Part shown: one piece after another, positions 1 to 12,207 of the stretch
Position numbering within the stretch: position 1 is the first letter of the stretch
Layout of the letters: every line of letters starts with the position of its first letter
NCBI RefSeq assembly: GCF_000001735.4
Contig: NC_003074.8
Span: 6,262,101 to 6,326,100 of the forward strand
From: Arabidopsis thaliana
Lineage: Eukaryota > Streptophyta > Magnoliopsida > Brassicales > Brassicaceae
Length of the DNA: 64,000 bases
Direction of reading: 5' to 3'
The notes under the pieces: model-generated
Told to the model about the DNA's origin: nothing
Seen by the model: the letters and a program-made list of their open reading frames with translations, nothing else
The model's database searches: none
Translations under genes and position numbers: made by a program

Positions 1-1925
1 TGTCGAAGACGTCTAAATTCAAAACCCTGACGGAGAATTTCACCGTGAGAGTGCTTAAAGCAGAGAATCGCGAACTGAACGTGGCTCTGCTCTCACCTTT
101 CACTATCGCTTCTTCACGGCTTGATTCTGTCAGTAATGTTGCGATTCGGATTGAGCTCAACGATGGATTTGTGGGTTGGGGAGAAGCTCCGATTTTGCCG
201 TCGGTAACGGCGGAGGATCAGATAATGGCTATGGTAAAAGCGCGGGAAGCTAGTGAGTTTCTGAGAGAGTTACCGGAGATGAAACTCGGTAATGTTCTTC
301 AGGAGATCGGAAGATTTCTTCCTGGTCATCAGTTTGCTTCTGTAAGTCTGACATCTTGTATAGTTGATGCTAAAGTTGTGATTTTGAGGTCAAGTTAAAG
401 TTCAAATTTTGGGTCTACATTGGCTTTGATCTTTCTCTCAAGGAAGAAAATAAGAAAATTTCTGAAGTGGGTTTTAGGTAAGAGCTGGGATGGAGATGGC
501 TATGATTGATGCAGCTGCTAAGAGTGTAAGAGTGCCATTGTGGAAACTATTTGGTGGAGCTTCAAGTACGATTACTACAGACATAACAGTTCGGTTCTAA
601 CTTTAGCTCTTCCTGCTACAATTTCCTTTCAATTTTTGTGTGTTTGCAAACAAATTCCTAAAGTTTATAGTCATTGGCTCCTAAAGTGATTCAACTATGA
701 CTATAACTTAGATTATGTGTGTTAACACTGCATTCATAGTTTCTCAAGTATGAAAGTATGGAATGTTAATGGCTTGAAATTTGGAGCGTATGAAGTTTTG
801 AATTGTTTGTAGAATGTTAATGGCTTGAAAACACCGGGAACACTAATAAATTACTCAAGTATGAAGGTTTGTGTGATTTGTGGTTCTCAGATTCCGATAG
901 TTTCTCCGGCTGAAGCTTCCGTATTGGCCTCAAAGTATAGAAAACGAGGTTTTGAAACCTTGAAGCTCAAGGTGGGAAAGAATCTTAAGGCTGACATAGA
1001 AGTTCTCCAGGCTATACGTGCAGTCCACCCTACTTGTTCCTTCATTTTGGATGCCAATGAGGGTTATCAAACAGAGGAAGCTGTTAAAGTTCTCGAGACG
1101 CTGCATGGTAAACAGGTTTCTGAATCATTTTTGGAATTTTCTCAGTTAGGTATTGAGCGCTAGAGGTTTTAAAAAAGGATAGGTGTTTGGAAAACTTCTA
1201 GCCTGTTCAAACTTTAGTAGCTGGCGTTTCTTTTCTCGGTTAAAACCTGAATTGTTGTGATTGTTTTGCACAGAAATGAAGGTTACACCGGTTCTCTTTG
1301 AACAACCTGTCCACAGAGACAATTGGGAGGGTCTCAGTCACGTGACTCGAACTGCAAAGAACAGATTCGGAGTCTCTATTGCAGCAGATGAGAGTTGCAG
1401 AGGCTTGACTGATCTCAAAAAAATCATAGAAGGTAATATCGTAGATGTTGTGAACATCAAACTCGCCAAAACCGGAATCCTCGAGTCTCTTGAGGTAATT
1501 GAATTGGCTAGATCATCTGGCATTGAGCTTATGATAGGGGGAATGGTGGAGACTAGATTAGCAATGGGGTTCTCTGGTCACCTTGCTGCTGGCCTTGGAT
1601 GCTTCAGGTATACTCAAATTTGTAAACACCACATTTCTTTCTAATGTGAACATCATAATTCTAACAAGTTAAGAAGGAATACACAGATTCATCGACTTGG
1701 ACACTCCGCTTCTTCTGGCTGATGATCCAGTTCAAGGTGGCTACAAAGGTAAAATAGTCTCTGTTTTCTTCATCTTGCATTTTTCCTTGTTAAAAAGATG
1801 ATTGAAATTCAAAATGAACAAGTCTAATGCTTGTGGTTTTGTTGACAGCATGTGGTGCTGTCTATGAGTTTAAAGATGAAGGCGGTCACGGAGGATATCT
1901 TCAGTGGAATGATGTTGCTCAGTGA
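1..1925 (+). CDS. L-Ala-D/L-Glu (dipeptide) epimerase-like, enolase superfamily
   Basis: Six exons: 1-341, 478-588, 891-1107, 1274-1607, 1687-1748, 1849-1925 (TGA). All junctions are GT-AG and the phases agree. The window opens with TG TCG AAG in frame, so the ATG probably has its A one base before position 1; this is inferred, since the base is not visible. About 380 residues are readable. The protein has the MLE/enolase layout: an N-terminal capping domain, then a TIM barrel. Seen in order are the KxK catalytic pair in LKLKVGK, the metal ligands D in FILDANEG, E in LFEQPV and D in AADES, and the second catalytic lysine in VNIKLAKTG. Family members racemise the alpha carbon of dipeptides such as L-Ala-L-Glu, and the complete ligand set argues for an active enzyme. 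The exact substrate is inferred. I see no P450-like sequence in the part shown. Confidence 0.88.
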
Positions 1926-4914
1926 AATTCCTTTTGTCTACTTAGGTCCCTTTTCTTTTGTTCAATAGGATTTTAATCGTAAGTTTAATGTTGGTTTTGG
2001 GTTTTGTAAAGGCTAATCTTGGTCCTAAATTCTCAGTATGTGTTAGTTGAGAGTGTATGTAATCTAGAATCTTTGTAACTTCAGCCCCAGGGAGTAATAA
2101 GTGTATGAATTCATTACAGTGATCTGCTTGATATCTGTCTGAAACACACAACACAGGTCTAAGTCACAGAGCTTATAATAGATCACAATATGTGATTCTT
2201 GTTTCGATCTTTGATTATTGGGGATTTCATTTGCAGAGTCTGTTTTGTCAACTAATTCCAGACTTTTATTTTAGTCATTATTTGTGAGTATTGATAGAGA
2301 GAAAGTGAAAATGAAATTGCTTTTCTTGTGGAAGAAATAAGAGCAAAACTGGTAGGTGTAGTGGTGACTGGTGAGGCGTGAAAATCTCAACAGATGTACA
2401 GAGATTTCTGGTAAAGGTCCAATTAAACACTGGACTAGCTATTTATTTATTTTTAATTACAGAAAATATTATTTGGCTAATTACAGAAAATAAAATGTCA
2501 ATTTTTATGGTCATCTGAGTTTTGAAAAGAATCCAAAATAGAATACAAAGCCCAACCAAAAGAATTTAAGCCCTAAAAAAAAAAATACCTATAAACTAAG
2601 TCGAAAAAAAACTTTAAATTTTTCGGAAACTAAGCTATATGCAAGAAAAATATAAACACTAGAATTATAAAGCAGAACTCTTAAAGCCAAAATCCAAAGA
2701 TATCGAAATCATATACTAAGAATAGAGACAAACAAACTTAAACCCGAAGAAACACCACTAAATCCAAAGACAAAACATGGTCTTTTTTTGAAAAATTTAC
2801 GAAATAGATTTACCAATGTTTTTTTTTTGTTTTTTTTTTAGATGTACCAATGTTGTTCATGGCCAACCCATCAATGACATATGCCTCCTCCTATTACGAG
2901 GAAAGATGATATTTCGAATCCAAGTAACCAAGACTTTATAACTTGGCAAGCAAATGCAAAAAATGAGCTTAATACTTGGCAAGTAAAATGTCAACTTGCC
3001 AACTTGTCAAGAATATGGCTTAAATGCGTATTCAAAAAGCTTAAAATGTCAAACCAAAGTTGACATTGGTGGCTAGTCCGGAATGGATGAAACCACCCTT
3101 TAAAAAAGTTTTACCAAAAAAAAAAAAGAAAAAGTAAAATGTCAATATAAACAGACAAATACAAATGTTTATTCAAATTGTATTGGTAAAAGCTAATTTT
3201 GAGAATCGTTTTCTAAAAACAACCAGCACAATCAACAATTTTTTATATAAAAAAATCTCTAATATGAAAATTCAAAAACATGCCGTAAGATAATTATTAG
3301 TGTTTTTGTTTAAGATAAAGTTATGTACGTTACACTTTATTTATATACAAATTATATGACATGTATAATGCACATTAGAAGGAGCTTTTTAATTAAATAT
3401 TTACACAATATATTTTATTACATATAAGAAGAGCAATAATAACAATCGAAATTGTGACATACTAGGCGTGAGAATCTTAAAGTTTATTTCACGATAGATA
3501 ATGTTCTGGACCCACTTTCTCTTATTTCATTCAATCATTTACTAATACTATTTTGTTTTAGTTTTTTTTTGAACAAAACTACTAATACTATTTTGTAAGC
3601 CTTGTTAATTTCTCTGTGATAAAGTTATATAGTTTCGTTGTTACAAGGATGTCATCTCCATTTTCTAGTTTTTGATAAGAGTAAAAGTATATCAACCCTC
3701 AAAGTCGAGAACACATGTTTGCATGAGCTACAAAAACAACAACCAACCAATGTGTGTGAAGTGTGAACATATTTGTTGTGAAATACGCACCAAACATTCC
3801 ATGTTCTCCTTGTAGTTTCAGTTCAAATGCTACACTAAAGAGAAAATTGGATATGTTCATTAATTTACTACAATTGTGTCAAAAGAAGAATGTTCAATGA
3901 GTGATTGTGGAAATGATTATTCACACGTATCCCAAAACGCACGCTTCATCTCAAGATCATCATTTTGTAAAAAAATATTAATTGATTTGTTGTTGTTTTG
4001 TGTGTGTGAGATTCATTGAAGTAATAATGACGATAAAGGAGACGGCAACAAATATTGGCACGACACAAGTACCATCACCGAAAGTCCTCGGCGCCTCTTT
4101 CGCCTCCTAAGTTTTCCTACTTCGACCCCACTTTGTTTTTCGTTTGTTAAATTCCTCTTATTTTTGTGAATCCATATATAAAAAAAAGTTCTTTTCATGG
4201 ATGAATATAATCGTATTTGGCTATTTGCTGTGTTTTGTCAGTATAAATGTTCACTCTTATCAAGTAGTTACTTTTTTGGTCGACAAATAGAGGAGTTAAA
4301 ATATATGAAGTTATATATATTGAGTGTTGATTTATAATTTGTAGTGCTTCTTTCCACTCAAAACAAGAAAAAAAAGAGGGAACAAAGACTAAAAACGTTG
4401 ACAATTAAAAGAAGAAAACACTGAAAATAAATGAATATATAATTAAGATATTAGTATCGCATTTTTTTTTTTTGAATACTTTCCCCAATGTTACCCATAT
4501 GATATTCATCAAGTCAAAGTCACGAGAGTTCTTAATATGCATCCACATTGTTAATATTCCAATGCAATTATTTTAGTTATAAGCAATATTCAAATTGATT
4601 TAAATTTGGATGGCATGATACTATACGAATGCATGATAAAAAAGCATCGAGCTCTTTATTAACAACTACACCAAAGGTCATCCACCAAACTTGTAGATTA
4701 TAATTATATATGTTCTTCCAATACTAAACTAAAATGAAAACAAAAATCGAAAAACGAAACAAATAAGAGGCCGCACTATAAGCAAGTGCACCAATAGATT
4801 AATACTGGTTTATAATTTTTTTTATAATCCATATAGTATTTCTTAATAATTTTCTTCTTAGAAAATACTAATATAGTAGAAAAAATTAAGAAAAAGCATT
4901 TCACTTTCCCACTC
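1926..4914. other. AT-rich intergenic region between epimerase and lipid-transfer gene
   Basis: The first 200-300 bases are probably the epimerase 3' UTR. The rest is A/T-rich with homopolymer runs and no convincing coding frame on either strand. A near-direct repeat of about 16 bases (taattacagaaaata) occurs at about 2454 and 2481. A 60-codon frame at 2881-3063 is discussed under rejected items. No transposon ends were recognised. Confidence 0.6.
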
Positions 4915-4922
4915 TATAAATA
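4915..4922 (+). promoter_or_regulatory. TATA box of the lipid-transfer gene
   Basis: TATAAATA lies 80 bases before the ATG at 5002. A start site about 30 bases downstream would give a leader of about 50 bases, which is typical for plants. A small frame opening at 4930 would begin inside the expected start-site region, so it is not the real start. Confidence 0.75.
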
Positions 4923-5001
4923 GGAGGAGATGTCAAAAACCACAACACACCAAAAACACATTTCTATAAACTCAGAAACAAACAAAAGATCAAGAAGAAA
5001 C

Positions 5002-5292
5002 ATGGTGATGATCAAGACCACAATGGTTTCCCTTTTTGCTCTAGCGGCGGTTCTCCTAATGATTCTAGCCCCGGCGGCAGAAGCCGTGACGTGCTCGCCA
5101 ATGCAGCTAAGCCCATGTGCAACGGCGATAACGTCGTCTTCTCCACCATCGGCTTTGTGCTGTGCAAAGCTGAAGGAGCAGAGGCCATGCTTATGTGGTT
5201 ACATGAGAAACCCTAGCCTCCGTCGCTTCGTCAGCACTCCCAACGCTCGTAAAGTCTCTAAAAGTTGCAAACTCCCCATCCCAAGGTGTTAA
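5002..5292 (+). CDS. Type-2 non-specific lipid-transfer protein (2S albumin fold)
   Basis: A single exon encoding 96 residues. An in-frame ATG exists at 4930, but starting at 5002 puts the hydrophobic signal peptide at the N-terminus (residues 1-28, ending APAAEA) and agrees with the TATA position. The mature part is 68 residues with the full eight-cysteine pattern C-C-CC-CxC-C-C. The CxC centre is CLC; a hydrophobic residue there is typical of 7-kDa type-2 nsLTPs. Such proteins are secreted to the apoplast and bind acyl lipids in a cavity held by four disulfides. The specific lipid and role (cuticle, defence, seed) cannot be read from the sequence. Confidence 0.93.
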   Translation: MVMIKTTMVSLFALAAVLLMILAPAAEAVTCSPMQLSPCATAITSSSPPSALCCAKLKEQRPCLCGYMRNPSLRRFVSTPNARKVSKSCKLPIPRC

Positions 5293-5605
5293 AAAGTCAG
5301 AAAAGTGTTTGCTGTTTATGATCATCCTATATATGTTTGAATCCTACTTTTGGTGTGTGTTTAAGGATGTTTATTTATGACCACTATAAGTAGTAGAGTT
5401 AAATAAGTAAGTGGTACTCTTGGTGATGCTTTGTATGCATCTTATTTAAATTTTTGCTATCTTATTCTGGTTGTTGTTGATATATATATATATACATGAT
5501 GGTGTAATAACTGAGATGATATAATATATGAAAATTATATTTCAAAAACACAAAAGAATCAATGGATACATGAAAATCACTGTACAGTAACACACCAACT
5601 AGTAT
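5293..5605. other. 3' flank of the lipid-transfer gene
   Basis: Probable 3' UTR, then AT-rich DNA with a short (TA)n tract near 5481-5495. No coding signal was seen. Confidence 0.5.
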
Positions 5606-6486
5606 TCATAAGAGAAAATCTAGGATTTCGACTTGCTTTGTTACAACTTGTTCATCTCCTCGTCGTCGTGATCTATGCTTACTACTTTTCTCCCCATTCC
5701 TCTTCTTCTTCTCCTTCGTCTTCTCTCTTATCGAGCTCTGTTTTTTTATCCCTGAATGATTATCTTTTTCTCTTTCCTTCTCCTTTCCTTGACCCATTAG
5801 AGCAGTCTGGATCGTACGAGACAGAAGTTCATCATTATTAATCGAGTCTCGCAGGTCCATGCCCAAGTTCTTATTAATTCTTGGGTTGTAATTGCTATCT
5901 TATTAGGTTCCGCAGTTCTAGCGATTCGCAATCCACATACAATTCCAACTGACGGCCAAAATTTCTTTGAATTTGTCCTTTTGTCTTTAATCCATCTTCT
6001 TTGTCCAGTTGCACCACTACAGGTCTCAGTTTTGATTGGTTCATCTTTTTCTTAGTGTTAAATGAGTCCACCGATATCTCATTCGCTGGTGGGTATTCGT
6101 TTAGTGTGTTGTTGTCGTCAATGCTATCATTGTGGATGTCGTTCTTCTGATAGGAGAGGTAGTACAGGCCATGGCGTTTTCTGTGTTCCGCAAGTAAGGA
6201 TGCAGATTCAAGCGGATGAGATGAAGATGACGAGGCTTCTTCTTGATCCCTGGTTCTAAGTTTTGTGAGGAAGAGAACGAATTGAAATTTGAATTTGAGT
6301 CCAATCTAACGAGTGCAAGTATGGAAAGAAACATACAAAATGTAACAAAAATCTAAGAAACATACCACCAAACGTGAGATTTGGAGCATGCCTAGGGTAT
6401 CCAACAGCTCCAAGAGCACTAGAGTACTTCCCACCACTGGATCTCAAACCACGAGCGACAGCAGCTCTAAAAACAGGCAACATCAT
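5606..6486 (-). other. Candidate unrecognised multi-exon gene or gene remnant
   Basis: Three coding-like pieces lie on the minus strand. (1) 6486-6366 starts ATG ATG and encodes a basic, mitochondrial-presequence-like N-terminus (MMLPVFRAAVARGLRSS) followed by a Gly/Tyr/Pro-rich stretch, then a good donor GGTG|GTATG. (2) A 120-codon open frame without an early ATG runs from about 6257 to 5898. (3) 5866-5606 encodes 86 residues that are strongly Lys/Arg/Glu/Ser-rich. The join from 1 to 2 can be made in phase using an acceptor near 6242. The join from 2 to 3 needs a very short intron of about 55 nt or a frameshift. I do not recognise the family. It could be a small nuclear gene, a decayed one, or chance openness. 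Confidence 0.33.
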
Positions 6487-9400
6487 CGCAAAATTAGAGA
6501 TTTCTCGATAATCGTAATTTCGGTGAAATGGGCCAGCATATTTTACTCTCTTATACTATTAAACCTAGCCCAATAATTTTCTATTGAAGTAAATAGCCTA
6601 CGAATCAAAACATATGTTTAAGTGAATGAGCCTGCACTATATTCTAGGATCCTAGATATTATTAAGTACTAGACTAAGCTTTTGGGTTTGGTAAAACGAT
6701 TCTATAAAGTATACGAATTTTTAATTATTAGAAATGGATAAATACAGAGTATTTTGAATCTATCTATTCCTCTTTGATCTAATTTAGTTTAGTCGTCTTT
6801 AATGTTAAATGTGCAAAGAAACTGCAATCAAGATTTGGTATACTCCTTAACCTTAATAAATTCACAATTTACTCAATGAGAATAAGAATGGATAAGGGTA
6901 CAACTAGAGTTGAAATTGTATGACCATAAGCTCAAATTATTCATGATATAATTAGTTTTGATACTTGAGAAGTGAAATCAAAAATCAGATTCGAGGGTTT
7001 TTCATGTCGGTGATCGTGATTTTTTAAATTCGGATTCTGATGTGAGAGAGTAACGGAACATGAGAGGGAAAAGAAATGGACCTAAACAATAATGTTTAAT
7101 ATATATTATCTATATTTCTGAAAAAGATAATAATAATTTTTATTTTTATTTTTATTAATGCATGCTAAAATATTATATGATTTTCTTTGTTAAATAATTT
7201 CTGAATAAATTTTTCATTTGTTATGAGGTCAAATATTTTTAGTTAACAATGTATGTCCACTGGCCACTGCTCATAGTCTTCTTTCTGTTTGATGGGAAAC
7301 AAAATAGCCAAATACTTTACAAAGTAGAATAAACAAAAATATTAGTTTTGAAACTTCAAAATTTATTCTAGCTTAAGGTCCTAAACCAATTACCTCATCT
7401 GGAGAAAATACCTCATCACATAAAGGAGTCACGATCCTAACTCTTATCTTCCCATATGTAGCTATTTAATATTGTACGTTTGACATTTGGCAGTAAACAT
7501 AAACATCAATTTTGTTTTCTACTGTTAAAGTCTATATACTATATCAAATTTAATATTATATTTATAGTTTGACCTAACTAAAAACACCACGCTGGCTCTA
7601 CATATCCATAACCTCCGAATATTATCTCATCTATTTTTCCCCAACCTACGAATATTTCTCCCAACTACTGCTCTTTCTATTTTTAACCCCAAGAAATATA
7701 TTTCATGATGTATATATATATTCTTAAGAGTTAAACTTAGACCAAAGATCATGTAATTTTTCTCATAAACAGAATGGTTTAAATGAAAAATAATATAAAC
7801 TATGTTTAACTAAAAAAAGCAAAAGCAATAACAATTATTCATGAGTTAACGTAAATGATAATTAATGGTCGCTCTCGCTTTCATGGACCTATTAAGGTTT
7901 TGTCGTTTTCACAAGGCTAAAAATAAAGTTGAAGTTGAAATGCGGTTTGATTAGGAAAATCTTTATTTTCTACTAAGGAGAGCAATTTGTTTACGCATCT
8001 GATATTTTATAAGTACGGACATACTAAATAAACAGTTGACATAATTAGTTTAATTATAAAGTGCCAAAATAGTAACAAACATGGAGATTCCAATTTGGAA
8101 ATACGGCATGGAACGTTTCTGATGTAAACTATAAGTTAACGTAGTTTCACATAAATATTCTAATGCACTGAAAACATTAAACATCGAATCTGTGTTTCTT
8201 TTTCAACATTTTGTGTGTGTGTTTGTTTTTTATACAAGAAGAACAATCTTATGATGAATTAAGTAACATGATCAACTTCACCATTTGCCAATACTTTTAC
8301 TAACAAATAACAACACACTTGTATAATATAAATGGCAAAAAGTAAAATCACTACTAGTCGTGTAAAATATATTTGTTGTGCAGTAATTTCTCGTTAACAA
8401 TGTGAAAAAATAGTAGGATGATTCACGTCAATTAATGTTGTAAGCTCATAATTAATTTGATACAAACTAAATATATAATATAGTGGCGGAATGTAGACAT
8501 AACTCTTATATATATTGATGTTTTAACCAAAAAAAACAACTCTTATGTTGATGATAAAGTATACTATAAATTGTGCGTCTTGTTTCACTTACTGTTTTTT
8601 GGATCGAATATAGAGGGCCCAAATTCTGAAAATATCGTGTGCTTAAAAAGAAGTAGAATTTATAGAAGGGTTTTTTAAAATATCCAAAGAGCTTTTATAT
8701 TCAAAAGCTGGGTCAAATAAAATATATATAGATATATTAATAATTCAAACAAAGATTTAATAAATTTATAATTAAAGATGGTTTAGTATATTCAAAAGCT
8801 TTGTCAAATATTACAGTATATATAATTTTGTATAACAATATTACAGATACAATAAAATTAAAAGCTGTGTCTTATGTGTCTCAAAAATCATATTCCAATA
8901 ATATTACCCTTCAAAATAATTATAATATTAATCATAATTACTTTTTTTTTAGTGAGAAGATATTGTACATATAACAATCAACCGATGCTAAGAGATTACT
9001 AAGAATATGAAGATATATTTATGTATATACTATATACACATCAAGTATATAACATAAAATAATACCAGTTAAGCTACCAATAATCTGTCCTCTATATACA
9101 GTTTATATATGGAAAACTCAATAGTAAATATTGATAATTTCATCTGTAGTGAATTTTTGATATGTTGGTAGTGCATTACTGGTAATGCGTTATGCATTGA
9201 TTTCCATATGAGATGAAATGTCTTATCTTTATTTAGTGCAATCTGAGTATTGAAAACAATTTCCCCAGTTTTTTTTTTTTTTTACGTCAAATATTGTGTG
9301 CTTATTTTAAAGAGAAGAAACCAACAAAGAGATATTCCAGAGGACACGGCTTTGTATGTATCTGACTAAGAACAAGACACACATGAATGATGAAGGTGTT

Positions 9401-11719
9401 GGTCGGGATTGATGTTAAAGATGTACCAATCACATCAATATATACATATATAAAGAAAATTAATTTTAAAAATCAGGCTAAAAATTAACGATACAATATT
9501 TTATAAAAACATTTTCTCATGAGTTTCTTTGAAAACACGATATATGTTCACTTTTGATATGCAGACATGCAGTAAACTTTAAAAATATGTTGAGATGCAT
9601 ATGCTCATTGTCTTTATCTTCTTTTCTCTCCTTTTTTTTTGTTAATTATATATGGTAAAGTAGACTTGTAAGTAAAAGTTCTTATACAGAAAAAGGTCGA
9701 TTTTTTTTTTGGGTCAAATTTTAACAGATTTTTGGAATGAAAACTGACGTATCCTCTTACGAAGTGCTAATTTAAATTGGAGTTGAACAAGTCTCATATT
9801 GAATTAGCAAAAATTTAGAGTCAACCAAACATCTAGACCTAAAAAACTTCATGAAATTTAATTTTTCCAATATTGCAAAACCGGTTCAATCAAGTTATAT
9901 TGGTAGAAACATATAGTGAAAGATATGTTTTTCTAGATCTACTACATGAACAGAAATGGCAATTCTAATGGAAAAAACAGATGGAACCAGAAAAATAGAG
10001 TAAGAACGAAAACTTAAATATAGAATGTTGAAACAAGATAAGTGTAAGGATGCATTTAAAAGGAAGAGACGAGGCAAATAAACATTATCCTTAGACGAAA
10101 AAAATAAAACAAAACAAAAGAGGGAAAAAGGATACATGAAAAGAGATTGATCACTATATTGATGGATCACAATTCACAAAAAGCCAACCCATTGCCTATT
10201 GTACACTTGCACGATACTCGAAATTTCCAAATAATTCGGAACAAAAAAAACAGCTATATTCATTTTTTAAAATAATCAACCAATCGAATTTAGTCTTAAA
10301 TTGTATAATTGTTTTAATCATTTAGGTTTACGATCATAATTAGGTGGTCATAGATGCCTATATCGTTGCATTAATTGAAGAAGGGAGAATAATAATCCTA
10401 CCATCTATGATCCTATAAGATTGCAATAAAGCTATATATATATATATATATTCATATAGTATATATGATCTAATCTCTTGTTAATTACTATATAAATTAG
10501 GTAAAGGTTACCGTAGAAAATTACGTGGAACAATGTTGAAATGCTTACATAAGTTGACTAGTCCGTGTTGTTTTTGTTCTTTATAGAATTATAGTCAAGA
10601 ACGGCGAATTATTAAGTTGTTTCTGATTATAAAATAAATAGGTTGTTGTGAAATCGGGGGAAAAAGAATAATGAATACTTGTTAAATATTGGTCCCCTAA
10701 TAAATGTTATTTATTTTGGTTATAAGAAAAAAAAGGAATGTGTTGTGGAGAAGAGAGCGCGAGTGGAACTTGTTGCTACCCAATTGTCGCCACACTTCCC
10801 ACACGTCCCCTCTTGTATCTTTTTTTTACTTTTCACCACTTCCTTTGTCCTCTGTTTTTTTCCCACCATTTTCTACTTCATCAATCTATTCCTTTTGTTT
10901 TTTTGGTAAAATATGTAAATATCATCTATTTAAAAATAAAATATGAACGAATAGATTTATAAATATACAAAATTGAAATTTTAAGATACTTTTAATCGAA
11001 AAGAGTTCCCAAATATTTACGTAATTAACATTTTTCAAAGTTTATTTAGGTTTAAATGTAATTTTCTGGTGTACCACTAACTAGACTATACATAATATAA
11101 ACACGACTGTGAAACATGATCATCATTAGCTGTTGATTATCTACTAAAGAATTGTTTGTTATCTCTACATAAGAATATATATTGAACACGATTTCTATTA
11201 TCTTTTACTAATTTGAAATAGAATTGTTTCTAGTAATGACACAAAATTAATTGACTCAATCTAGTAAACCTTGGAGCACATGCAAACTCAATTAAACAAG
11301 TTTAAACCTTTGTATTTGCATTTATTAATCAAAGCAAAACTGTGAAGCAATAATTTAATCAATGGTTTAATTAAGAAGCTAATTAGCTATTTGGCTCCTT
11401 TAGATTACGAACGGGTGCTGCTACATCTCCTCTCTGTCATTAGTCATTACTAAATATTTAAACCAAGTTCGAATCTGTCTTACATTATCTTATTTCATAA
11501 AATCTCAAAGCCAAATTCATCTTTTCTTTTGAAAGTGCTCCCTCAAAAGCTAAACCTCAAACATATAAAATAGCAAATTCATTTTAACAAAAGCTTAATG
11601 AATTCCACGTAAGCAATTACATAACGTTTTTGCCCCTAGTCAGTAGAGTCCCTCCTTCTAACTCCGAGAACCAGCGTCCATGTCTCGCGGACCAAATGCG
11701 TTCGTAGGTAAGACGCTTG
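6487..11719. other. Long AT-rich gene-poor stretch
   Basis: More than 5 kb of A/T-rich DNA with short (TA)n runs (for example 10434-10452) and poly-A/T tracts. No frame with protein-like composition was found. The only overlapping frames, at 10679-10962, are low-complexity Phe/Ser/Cys strings. No terminal repeats, tRNA or transposase motif were recognised. The last part, after about 11400, probably contains the distal promoter of BRUTUS. Confidence 0.55.
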
Positions 11720-11801
11720 CACGTGTCGAGATGTAATCGGTCACGTGCCAACCTGGGTTGGTTGCATCAGCATCCGACGTGGCGATGTGAATGGCCACGT
11801 G
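11720..11801 (+). promoter_or_regulatory. Cluster of three G-boxes upstream of BRUTUS
   Basis: CACGTG occurs at 11720-11725, 11742-11747 and 11796-11801, with a further GACGTGG at about 11776. They lie about 400-490 bases before the BTS ATG. G-boxes are bound by bHLH factors. Published work places BTS under bHLH IVc (ILR3-type) control in iron deficiency; that these particular boxes are the sites is inferred. Confidence 0.6.
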
Positions 11802-12207
11802 CTACAAAACCTATGTATAGAAACACCCACCCAATCCCCAAGCACTTTTATTCATTTTCTATAAAAAAATTTACAAGGATCGTATAATACTACTAACAGT
11901 TTTTTTTAAATATTTTCCAGATAAACATTAATAAAACGATAAAAGGCAAAAAATAAAAAAGAAAAGAAAGCAAAAGCAAAATCAAAATCGATATATCAGA
12001 CAACGCCTCGACCTTTCTTTCTTTTTTTCCTTCTCATCGTCTCCGTTGAACAACACCACACAAACACCAGAAGAACACCAGATAATTCCCATGGTGAACC
12101 GAGCTCAGATTTGAAAATTGAAGGTCGTAGACGAATCATAAGGAAAGAGAGAAGTGGTTTGAGATTTCTTTTTTGACGGACGAAAACGGAGATAAGCTTT
12201 GGGGGAA

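Noticed and set aside
2881-3063. 60-codon frame with SNQDFITWQANAK-like text, faintly gag-like
   Set aside because: Too short, no zinc knuckle, no terminal repeats or neighbouring polymerase, and composition repeats (acttggcaag twice) that suggest simple-sequence origin.
4930-5001. Upstream in-frame ATG extending the lipid-transfer protein by 24 residues
   Set aside because: It would bury the signal peptide and lies only about 8 bases after the TATA box, upstream of the likely transcription start.
6540-6570. tcttatactattaaac, resembling a Helitron 5' end
   Set aside because: No matching CTRR end with hairpin was found at a suitable distance.
10679-10962. Three overlapping open frames of 74-80 codons
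   Set aside because: Low-complexity Phe/Ser/Leu strings from a T/C-rich tract, no consistent start or homology.
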